NCBI GenBank assembly: GCA_035513275.1
Contig: DATKCJ010000098.1
Location: 1-9,363, forward strand
Reading direction: 5' to 3'
DNA from: DATKCJ01 sp035513275
GTDB lineage: Bacteria; Verrucomicrobiota; Verrucomicrobiia; Opitutales; Opitutaceae
DNA: 9,363 nucleotides
In this document: positions 1 to 5,265 of the stretch, one piece after another
Numbering within the stretch: position 1 is the stretch's first letter
Layout of the letters: the number at the start of each line of letters is the position of its first letter
Position numbers and translations under genes: made by a program
The notes under the pieces: model-generated
The model's input: the letters and a program-made list of their open reading frames with translations, nothing else
Database searches by the model: none
What the model was told of the DNA's origin: nothing

Positions 1-513
1 ACGCACGGCGGCCAGGTCGGAGTCGACTCGACGGTCGGCAAGGGCACGACGTTCACGATCTTCCTGCCGCGCGCCGATCAGCCGGTCGCGGAGATTCAGC
101 GCGAGGCGCCGACGCTGCGGTTCGGATCGGGCAGGATTCTCGTGATGGATGACGAGGCGAAAATCCTCCACCTCATCGGCATCATGCTCGAGAGCCTCGA
201 ATACAAGTTCGACACGGCGCGCAACGGCAAGGATGCGGTCGCACTCTACCAGCGCTACCTCAATGTCGACCGGCCCTACGATGTCGTGATCCTCGATCTC
301 ACGATCGTCGGCGGCATGGGTGGAGAGGAAACTTACCGCGAGCTTCAGAAACTCGATCCGGGCGTATGCGCGGTCATCTCAAGCGGCTACGACAGCGAAG
401 AGATGTCGAAGCGTTACCTGAACATGGGTTTCCGCGGCTACCTCTCGAAACCCTACCGCGTGGGCGAGCTCGGCAAGATGCTCAAGCGCGTGCTAGGCAA
501 GGGCGACAGTTGA
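1..513 (+). CDS. Hybrid sensor histidine kinase, C-terminal part with receiver domain (5' end outside window)
   Basis: The reading frame is open from base 1 and gives 170 residues ending at TGA 511-513. Residues 1-25 are the end of a histidine-kinase ATPase domain: the G2-box-like GGQVGVDSTVGKGTTF followed by the strand TIFLP. After a linker of about 20 residues a receiver (REC) domain runs from about 45 to 165. It has the acidic pocket D50-D51-E52, the phospho-acceptor D99 in VVILDLT, the switch Ser in VISSGY (about 127-128) and the conserved Lys K150 in LSKPY. All the residues needed for phosphorylation are present. In such hybrid kinases the C-terminal receiver takes the phosphate from the kinase core and usually hands it on, or acts as a brake on the kinase. 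The sensor, dimerisation domain and phospho-His lie upstream, so the signal is unknown. An internal GTG/ATG at 142/145 could be mistaken for the start of a lone response regulator, but the kinase sequence is continuous with it. Confidence 0.93.
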   Translation, partial: THGGQVGVDSTVGKGTTFTIFLPRADQPVAEIQREAPTLRFGSGRILVMDDEAKILHLIGIMLESLEYKFDTARNGKDAVALYQRYLNVDRPYDVVILDLTIVGGMGGEETYRELQKLDPGVCAVISSGYDSEEMSKRYLNMGFRGYLSKPYRVGELGKMLKRVLGKGDS

Positions 514-519
514 TCCGCC

Positions 520-1092
520 CTATCCGCGCCACGTGAACGCGTGGCAAAGCGCCACGCCCGCCGCATCGGACTCGTCGAGCCCAAGCGTCCGGCCGTGCTC
601 GAGCAGCGCCATCACGGTGCGCGCCACTTGCTCCTTGCTTGCGTGCCCGCGGCCGACGACCGCCTGTTTCACGCGGAGCGGCGGATACTCAAAGACCTCG
701 CACTCCGCGAGAGCAGCGGCAGCGATCGCCGCGCCGCGTGCAGCACCAAGAATCTGCGCCGTCGAAATGTTCTGCACATAGATCGTCTTCTCGAGTGCCA
801 CGTGATCGACGGGATGCGTCGCAAGAATCGCGGCCACCGCGCGATGAATCTCGCCGAGACAATGCGCCATCGAGTGTTTCGCTGAAATCTTCACGGTCTT
901 GCACGACAGCAGAACCGGCGTGCGACCCGGCGTGAACTCGATCACCGCGAGTCCGGTGCCTCTCAGGCTCGGGTCAATGCCAAGCACGCGCCCGGAAAAC
1001 GAACGCCGAAGTGCGGGCTCGGAGTTCGCGCGAGGCGCGAGCTTCCCTTCGAGTTTCGCCTTCCAGAGATCCCGCACGGATTTTCGCGCCAT
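520..1092 (-). CDS. ruvC: Crossover junction endodeoxyribonuclease RuvC (Holliday junction resolvase)
   Basis: Predicted 190-residue RuvC, which dimerises on Holliday junctions and cuts two opposing strands, working with the RuvAB branch-migration motor in recombinational repair. The RNase H-like fold and four acidic catalytic residues are visible: D40 in LGIDPSLRGTG, E101 in ALEKTIYVQN, and D173 and D176 in LDESDAAGVALCH. The loop VVGRGHASKEQV matches the family's conserved GxGxAxKxQV region. Family members usually begin a few residues before the first catalytic Asp; here about 35 extra basic residues precede it. ATG at 1092 was chosen; an in-frame GTG at 1110 would add six residues. Neither start has a clear Shine-Dalgarno. 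It lies 45 bases downstream of recF on the same strand and is probably co-transcribed with it. The stop codon is 6 bases from that of the convergent kinase gene. Confidence 0.93.
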   Translation of the reverse strand: MARKSVRDLWKAKLEGKLAPRANSEPALRRSFSGRVLGIDPSLRGTGLAVIEFTPGRTPVLLSCKTVKISAKHSMAHCLGEIHRAVAAILATHPVDHVALEKTIYVQNISTAQILGAARGAAIAAAALAECEVFEYPPLRVKQAVVGRGHASKEQVARTVMALLEHGRTLGLDESDAAGVALCHAFTWRG

Positions 1093-1137
1093 TTGCGGAC
1101 GCTGTCGCACGCGCCGGGATCCCGCAACAGGGGAAAC

Positions 1138-2220
1138 TCACGCCGTGCTTGGAATGAAGTCACCGTGCTCGACAGTGAAGACCTGCCAACCGCCATGCGC
1201 GGGGACGTCGGGCACGAGCGTTCCCGTCGCGAGGACCTGCTGGCATGAGTCGAGCGCCGACCAGAATCGCCGGCGCCTGCCGGGATCGAGCTCGCCGAGC
1301 ACATCGTCGGCGAGCGCCACAGGCCGCACTCCCGAGCGTTCATAAAAATACGCGAGCTGCGCAAGCCGGAGTGCGAGCACGAGACTTCGTTGTTGTCCTT
1401 CGGATCCGAAGTCCCGCGCACTGCGGCCGTCGATGCGCAGCGAGAAATCGTCGCGATGCGGACCGCGCTGCGTGTTGCGCATGATCCGGTCCTGCTCGCG
1501 AAGCCCGGCGAGCGCGCCCGCATAGACGCCTGCATCGGTCTCAACTGCATCCGCTTCATAAGCGAATTCCGGTGTTTCGCCCTCAGGCACAATCACGCGA
1601 TAGGCATCTGCAAGCATCCGCGATAGTATCGCCACGCCCGACTCGCGTCCCGCGATCAAACGCACCGCGGCATCCGACAGCGGGTGCTCGAACGCCGCGA
1701 TCTCCGACGAGCCTGCGGCCGATTTCAAAAGCGCGTTCCTCCCGGCAAGGGCTTTGTGGTAGCGTTGGAGCGCATCGAGGTAGTTTGAATCCATCGCCGC
1801 GAGCACGAGATCGAGAAACCGACGCCGGGCGGACGGACTGCCGCGGATGAGCTGGATGTCCTGAAAGCAGAAAGTGACGGTCGGAAACTTCCCAAGAAAA
1901 TCCCCGAGCCGCGTCACACCTGCGCCGTCGACCACGATCTCCTTGCCGCCGGGTCGCAAACGGATCGTGACGTCGGTGGGTCCAGATTTCTCGTGCTCGA
2001 GGCGCAAGAATATCCCGGCTTCAGGCATTCCGTGGCCGATAAGAAGGCGTGCATCGGGCTGCCGGAACGAGCGGAGCGCCGTCACGAATCCGACGGCCTC
2101 GAGGAGGTTCGTCTTGCCCTGCCCGTTCGCCCCCACAAAAGCCGCGCAACCGCCTGCCAAATCCATCGTTGCGAGCGCGATGTTCCTGAACCCCTGGACT
2201 GCAATGTGGCGGATAACCAT
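1138..2220 (-). CDS. recF: DNA replication and repair protein RecF
   Basis: A 360-residue SMC/ABC-type ATPase that acts at single-stranded gaps to help load RecA through RecO and RecR. Length is normal for RecF. Motifs in order: Walker A GANGQGKT at 30-37; the RecF-typical GSPSARRRFLD at about 127-137; TQRGPHRDD at 250-258; the ABC signature SEGQQRS at 273-279; and Walker B VALADDVLGELD at 301-312, with the acidic pair D305-D306. The N-terminal VIRHIAVQGFRNI is the characteristic first strand pair. The start is ATG at 2220, with no clear Shine-Dalgarno in front. In many bacteria recF sits beside dnaA, dnaN and gyrB; here its downstream partner is ruvC, forming a small repair operon, and the upstream neighbour is a divergent gene. 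A 13-codon ORF with a strong ribosome-binding site lies 71 bases upstream on the same strand and may be a leader. Confidence 0.96.
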   Translation of the reverse strand: MVIRHIAVQGFRNIALATMDLAGGCAAFVGANGQGKTNLLEAVGFVTALRSFRQPDARLLIGHGMPEAGIFLRLEHEKSGPTDVTIRLRPGGKEIVVDGAGVTRLGDFLGKFPTVTFCFQDIQLIRGSPSARRRFLDLVLAAMDSNYLDALQRYHKALAGRNALLKSAAGSSEIAAFEHPLSDAAVRLIAGRESGVAILSRMLADAYRVIVPEGETPEFAYEADAVETDAGVYAGALAGLREQDRIMRNTQRGPHRDDFSLRIDGRSARDFGSEGQQRSLVLALRLAQLAYFYERSGVRPVALADDVLGELDPGRRRRFWSALDSCQQVLATGTLVPDVPAHGGWQVFTVEHGDFIPSTA

Positions 2221-2305
2221 GAGCGGCGCTTCATCACACGAAACGTGGCTCCCGGCGCAAGCGCGCGAAACCGCAGGAACTTTTGGTGCGACTACCAGTC
2301 AGTCA

Positions 2306-2333
2306 TTGCGTTACGTTCCGTCAGCGTTAACAT
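2306..2333 (+). promoter_or_regulatory. Weak candidate sigma-70-type promoter for the coiled-coil protein gene
   Basis: TTGCGT at 2306-2311 and TAACAT at 2328-2333 are separated by 16 bases. They match 3 of 6 and 4 of 6 positions of the -35 and -10 consensus. The pair lies in the divergent gap between recF and the rightward gene at 2364, in an AT-richer patch, and would place a transcript start near 2340. The match is poor and unsupported by anything else. Confidence 0.2.
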
Positions 2334-2344
2334 GTTTTTTACAA

Positions 2345-2365
2345 CCTCCTCCTCCTCATCATCAT
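2345..2365 (+). repeat. Triplet repeat (CCT)4(CAT)3 running into a start codon
   Basis: Four CCT units at 2345-2356 are followed directly by three CAT units at 2357-2365; the AT of the last CAT plus G2366 forms the ATG of the downstream gene. On the rightward strand the CCTCC sequence is the anti-Shine-Dalgarno sense, so it cannot serve as a ribosome-binding site for that gene. On the leftward strand it reads as tandem AGG units, a strong Shine-Dalgarno 11 bases before an ATG at 2333. Confidence 0.8.
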
Positions 2366-3218
2366 GTGGATAAAAATCAAAGAACAGCTCCCCGCGGCCT
2401 TGCTCACCGCTTTTGTCACCGTCGTGATCCTGGTCGCTTTCACCTTCTGGTTCCGGAAGGAAGTCGTGGCTGAACTGACTGCAAACCAGCAAAAGGAAAT
2501 GGCCGCTCTGCGTGAGCAGACCGACGCCAAGATGAAAGAGACGTCGGACCAGCTCCGCGCCCAAAACGACGCCACCTACGCACTCCTAAAGGACTCGGTT
2601 GAGAACCGTCGCGGCGAGCTATTCATGAGCGATGAGGAACTCACCACGCTCAACGACGAGAAGGTCAACATGCTCGCACAAGCCCTTTCCGAGCGCATCC
2701 AGCCCTACGGCGTTCCGATCCCGAAGGATCCACAAGAGGCCGAGGAACTGCGCAACCGACAGGTCGATGAAGTCGCGGGACGCATGGCCGGCCGCATCCA
2801 GCCAATCCTCGAGGAGATGTCGAAGAACACGGATCTCACGCGCGAAAGCGTCACCGAATACAGCCAGCGCATCTCCGACCAGATCAGCACCGTCCTCACG
2901 TCCGAACTCGCCGCCAAGCAGCAGCTCAACAACAACCTTCTTGAGACTCAGGCGATCGCGCATGACTCGATGCGTGTCGCGCAGGAGATCACGGCGCTCT
3001 ACCTCACACAGATGAAGGACGAGTCCGTCTTCGCCCGTATCCTCACCTTGCCCGCCCGCGTAATTCAGGACACTGCCAAGGGCAGCATCGTGAACAGCAA
3101 CGAGCGCCAAAAGGCTGAGGAACGCCTCGCCATCGAGATGAAGGACCTCGAGGAGCGCCTCAACGCCGTCAACCTCAACATGCCTTCCCGCGAGACGCCA
3201 ACCCGCCCGCAGGGTTGA
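2364..3218 (+). CDS. Membrane-anchored coiled-coil protein of unknown family
   Basis: A 284-residue protein that I do not recognise. One hydrophobic helix at about residues 9-30 is followed by a basic RK pair; this looks like an uncleaved N-terminal anchor. The rest is hydrophilic, highly charged and rich in Ala, Glu, Gln and Leu. Likely coiled-coil segments lie at about 33-80, 120-200 and 245-270. RIQP occurs twice, near 112 and 144, suggesting an internal duplication. The region around 98-120 contains a short Pro-rich stretch (PYGVPIPKDP) that would break the helix. It has no methyl-accepting chemotaxis signature, enzyme motif or Cys residues, so a structural, scaffold or envelope role is more likely than catalysis; this is inference. 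It is a single-gene unit, divergent from recF and closed by an intrinsic terminator 24 bases after its stop codon. Start ATG 2364 has no Shine-Dalgarno in front. Gene prediction is confident, function unknown. Confidence 0.85.
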   Translation: MWIKIKEQLPAALLTAFVTVVILVAFTFWFRKEVVAELTANQQKEMAALREQTDAKMKETSDQLRAQNDATYALLKDSVENRRGELFMSDEELTTLNDEKVNMLAQALSERIQPYGVPIPKDPQEAEELRNRQVDEVAGRMAGRIQPILEEMSKNTDLTRESVTEYSQRISDQISTVLTSELAAKQQLNNNLLETQAIAHDSMRVAQEITALYLTQMKDESVFARILTLPARVIQDTAKGSIVNSNERQKAEERLAIEMKDLEERLNAVNLNMPSRETPTRPQG

Positions 3219-3241
3219 TTCCTTTTCATTCGCAAGATTCC

Positions 3242-3269
3242 GGCGCGGACTTTGTCCGCGCCTTTTTTT
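3242..3269 (+). terminator. Rho-independent terminator of the coiled-coil protein gene
   Basis: A perfect 9-bp GC-rich stem, GGCGCGGAC at 3242-3250 paired with GTCCGCGCC at 3254-3262, encloses a TTT loop and is followed at once by seven T residues (3263-3269). It ends 2 bases before the stop codon of the convergent DUF72 gene. The opposite strand has no T-run after the hairpin, so strong termination is expected only for rightward transcription. Confidence 0.95.
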
Positions 3270-3271
3270 GC

Positions 3272-4174
3272 CTACGAGAAAAGCACCATCTGCCCGCCCG
3301 GATCATCCCGATCCACGCCGGCTCTCTCGCGCTCGACCGGCCAGGCCGCGGGCCGCGCGACTCCCGGCCGGATCGCGATCAGCTCCTCGTGGAGGATTCT
3401 CGCGACGTCAGGCGCAAACGTGTCGTCGGCGTGGTGCGCGAAGAAGAAAGGCGTCAAACCCGAGTCGATCCAGCCGTTGAGCTCGCTCGCCCACGCGCGC
3501 AGCGGACCGCGTGAACGCATCAGGTCCGGATCGCCAATGAAGCGCACCACAGGCGACTTGGCCGTCACCGTCCGCCGCTTCGGCACCCGCGGCTTCTTCA
3601 CCAAGACTTCAGCGAGCGACTCCGGCAACGGCGCGCCCGCAGAGAACAGCCCGGTCGTGTCGAACAGCACCCGGTCTACGCCTCGCGCGCGCAAGAGCGC
3701 GTCGAGCGCAGCCTCTTCGTCGCCTTCCGCGAAAAACGCGCGATGCCGCACCTCGACGGCGTATCGAAACGTCGGTGGCAGATCCGACAGAAACGAATCC
3801 AGCGCGCCCATGTGAGCGGGGCCGAAAGAGCTTGGCAGTTGCACGAGCATCGGGCCGAGCCGCCCACCAAGCGGCGCGAGTCGCTCGAAGAACTCCGCCG
3901 TCTCCGCTTCCGCATCCTCGAGTCGCAACTCGTGGGTCACCGTTCTCGGAAACTTGAAACAGAATCGGAACCCGGCGGGCGCCTCGACAGCCCAGCGGGC
4001 GACCGACTCGGGCGACGGCAGTCCGTAGAACGTGGAGTTACCCTCGACAGCGTTGAAGACAGAGGCGTATTGCGATAGATAATCCGAACGCTTCGCATCG
4101 GACCGATAGAACCGCCCCGGCCACCCGGCGTGCGCCCAAATCGGGCAGCCGAGGTAGAAAGCTCGCTCTTCCAT
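3272..4174 (-). CDS. DUF72 (YecE) family protein
   Basis: A 300-residue protein of the DUF72/YecE family, a TIM-barrel-like fold whose biochemical role is not established. Conserved family stretches are all visible: YLGCPIWAHAGWPG at 7-20 near the N-terminus, VEGNSTFYGLPS at 43-54, FCFKFPRTVTHE at 71-82, VQLPSSFGP at 111-119, YAVEVRH at 138-144, RFIGDPD at 211-217 and FFAHHADDTFAP at 244-255. Length is near the family norm, with a roughly 25-residue Pro/Arg-rich tail. The tail ends in QMVLFS (295-300), which resembles the QxxLF peptide by which many proteins bind the DNA polymerase sliding clamp. The start is ATG 4174; an upstream Shine-Dalgarno is not evident. It is a single-gene unit, convergent with the coiled-coil protein gene and divergent from the small membrane protein gene. 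Family assignment is secure, function is not. Confidence 0.93.
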   Translation of the reverse strand: MEERAFYLGCPIWAHAGWPGRFYRSDAKRSDYLSQYASVFNAVEGNSTFYGLPSPESVARWAVEAPAGFRFCFKFPRTVTHELRLEDAEAETAEFFERLAPLGGRLGPMLVQLPSSFGPAHMGALDSFLSDLPPTFRYAVEVRHRAFFAEGDEEAALDALLRARGVDRVLFDTTGLFSAGAPLPESLAEVLVKKPRVPKRRTVTAKSPVVRFIGDPDLMRSRGPLRAWASELNGWIDSGLTPFFFAHHADDTFAPDVARILHEELIAIRPGVARPAAWPVERERAGVDRDDPGGQMVLFS

Positions 4175-4217
4175 TGCGGACGAGTCGACGCGCCGACCCG
4201 TAGCCGGTCAATCCTGC

Positions 4218-4265
4218 ACTTGAACCACACGACGTTCTCGCCACCGGGCCGCCGCGTGTTCAAGT
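4218..4265. repeat. Inverted repeat in the divergent gap before the small membrane protein gene
   Basis: ACTTGAAC at 4218-4225 is the exact reverse complement of GTTCAAGT at 4258-4265. With a 3-base bulge (4226-4228) the stem extends by ACG:CGT, leaving a loop of about 23 bases. It could be a 5'-leader hairpin of the rightward transcript or a spaced operator dyad serving both divergent genes. No good promoter hexamers were found beside it. Confidence 0.45.
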
Positions 4266-4310
4266 CTTGGAGCTTCCCGAATCCGGACCAGTCGGACACC
4301 GGGAGCTGCA

Positions 4311-4562
4311 ATGAAACGCCTTCTCCTCTTCTCCGCGACCGGCGTCGCCCTCGTGACGCTCGGCATCTGGGCCGCGCTTGGCGCCAACACCGGATGGACG
4401 AAGAATCGCGTGCAGGAGATGCACACCGACGAGATCACAGGCATCGAGCACGCCGTGTGGACCGATCGTTGGGTGCCAGGGATCGACTTCGTCGCGGTGG
4501 GCCTTGCGTGCTCCTCAGGCTTGCTGATTGCATCTTTTGTGATTCGACGCCGAAAGCCCTGA
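4311..4562 (+). CDS. Small two-helix membrane protein of unknown function
   Basis: An 83-residue protein with two hydrophobic segments, at about 3-24 and 57-78, joined by a polar loop of about 30 residues containing two His and several acidic residues. Positive charge at both ends (KR at the start, RRRK at the end) predicts both termini in the cytoplasm and the loop outside. It is the only gene here with a fair Shine-Dalgarno: GGGAG at 4301-4305, five bases from the ATG. The yceI-family gene begins 10 bases after its stop, so the two are probably co-transcribed. In E. coli yceI sits beside the cytochrome b561 gene yceJ, but this protein has too few helices and no matching heme-ligand pattern to be that. 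No family recognised. Confidence 0.75.
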   Translation: MKRLLLFSATGVALVTLGIWAALGANTGWTKNRVQEMHTDEITGIEHAVWTDRWVPGIDFVAVGLACSSGLLIASFVIRRRKP

Positions 4563-4572
4563 ACCTTTTCCC

Positions 4573-5196
4573 ATGAAAACACACCACCTGACCGTCACCC
4601 TCATCGCCGCCGCGCTCGCGGCCGCCGTAAACGCCGCCCCGATCAACTTCGACTTCAAGGATCCGAAGGGCGTTAACAACATCGTCTTCCTCCTTGATGC
4701 GCCCCTCGAATCCATCAACGGCACGGCCACCGGCATCTCTGGCTCGGCGTCCTTCGATCCCGAGAACCCCGCTGCGGTGAGCGGCACGATCTCGCTCGAC
4801 GTCACCACCCTGCGCGTCCCGAACAACATGATGCAGGATCACCTCGCCGGCGAGCGCTGGATGGACGCCGGGAAGTTTCCAGCCGTCACGTTCGAAGTCA
4901 CCGGAGCCTCGAACGCCCGCACCGTCGGCGAGACGACCGAGGCCGACCTCGCCGGAAATCTCACCGTGAAAGGCGTCACCCACAGCATCTCGGTGCCCGC
5001 CAAGCTCACCTTCCTAAAGGGCAAGCTGAAGGCCCGCGGCGGCTCCAAGGTCGACGGCGATCTCCTCGTCGTGCGCTCGAGCTTCGCAATCAAGCGCAGC
5101 GACTACGGGATCAACGCCGGCCAGATGCTCGACAAGGTATCCGACGACATCCTGCTCACGATGAGCATCGTGGGCATTGCTCCTTACGCCGAATAG
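4573..5196 (+). CDS. Secreted YceI-family lipocalin-like protein
   Basis: A 207-residue YceI-domain protein. Members fold as an eight-stranded, lipocalin-like barrel that binds a long isoprenoid or similar lipid in the periplasm; the physiological role is often unclear. Residues 1-21 form a Sec signal peptide (MKTHHL, then an Ala/Leu-rich core, with cleavage likely after VNA). Family features follow: the FDF opening strand, SGSASFD, the GTISLDVTTL strand, NNMMQDHLAGERWMDAGKFP (at about 91-100 and on), FEVTGAS, LAGNLTVKGVTHSISVPA and the closing RSSFAIKRSDYGI near 170-182. The match covers the whole mature protein. No Shine-Dalgarno precedes the ATG, so translation may depend on the small membrane protein gene ending 10 bases upstream. 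The gene symbol is left blank because equivalence to E. coli YceI is not established. Confidence 0.93.
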   Translation: MKTHHLTVTLIAAALAAAVNAAPINFDFKDPKGVNNIVFLLDAPLESINGTATGISGSASFDPENPAAVSGTISLDVTTLRVPNNMMQDHLAGERWMDAGKFPAVTFEVTGASNARTVGETTEADLAGNLTVKGVTHSISVPAKLTFLKGKLKARGGSKVDGDLLVVRSSFAIKRSDYGINAGQMLDKVSDDILLTMSIVGIAPYAE

Positions 5197-5198
5197 TC

Positions 5199-5227
5199 GT
5201 CCGTCCCGGCGCCCCCATGGAACGGAC
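5199..5227 (+). repeat. Hairpin just after the YceI-family gene
   Basis: GTCCGTCCC at 5199-5207 pairs with GGAACGGAC at 5219-5227 with one mismatch in nine and an 11-base loop. It begins 3 bases after the stop codon and is not followed by a T-run, so it is not a standard intrinsic terminator. It could protect the 3' end of the upstream message or partly separate expression from the EEP-pxp genes downstream. Confidence 0.4.
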
Positions 5228-5265
5228 CAGGATCCGATTCCCTGCCAAGTGTCCTCAACCCACAA

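Noticed and set aside
142..513. Stand-alone response regulator starting at GTG 142 or ATG 145
   Set aside because: The same frame is open to base 1 and encodes the end of a histidine-kinase ATPase domain, so the receiver is part of a hybrid kinase.
963..1592. Open frame of about 209 codons on the leftward strand overlapping recF and ruvC
   Set aside because: It is out of frame with the clearly conserved RecF and RuvC sequences, and the peptide is Arg/Ser-rich, as expected from reading a GC-rich gene in the wrong frame.
3242..3269. Bidirectional terminator serving the DUF72 gene as well
   Set aside because: On the leftward strand the hairpin is preceded by A residues and followed by no T-run, so only rightward intrinsic termination is supported.
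4218..4275. Possible tRNA T-arm, because of TTCAAGT on both strands
   Set aside because: The flanking five bases do not pair as a T-stem and no acceptor or anticodon stems can be built around it.
4435..4983. Open frame of about 182 codons antisense to the small membrane protein and yceI-family genes
   Set aside because: Low-complexity Gly/Asp/Arg peptide without domains, opposite two better supported genes.
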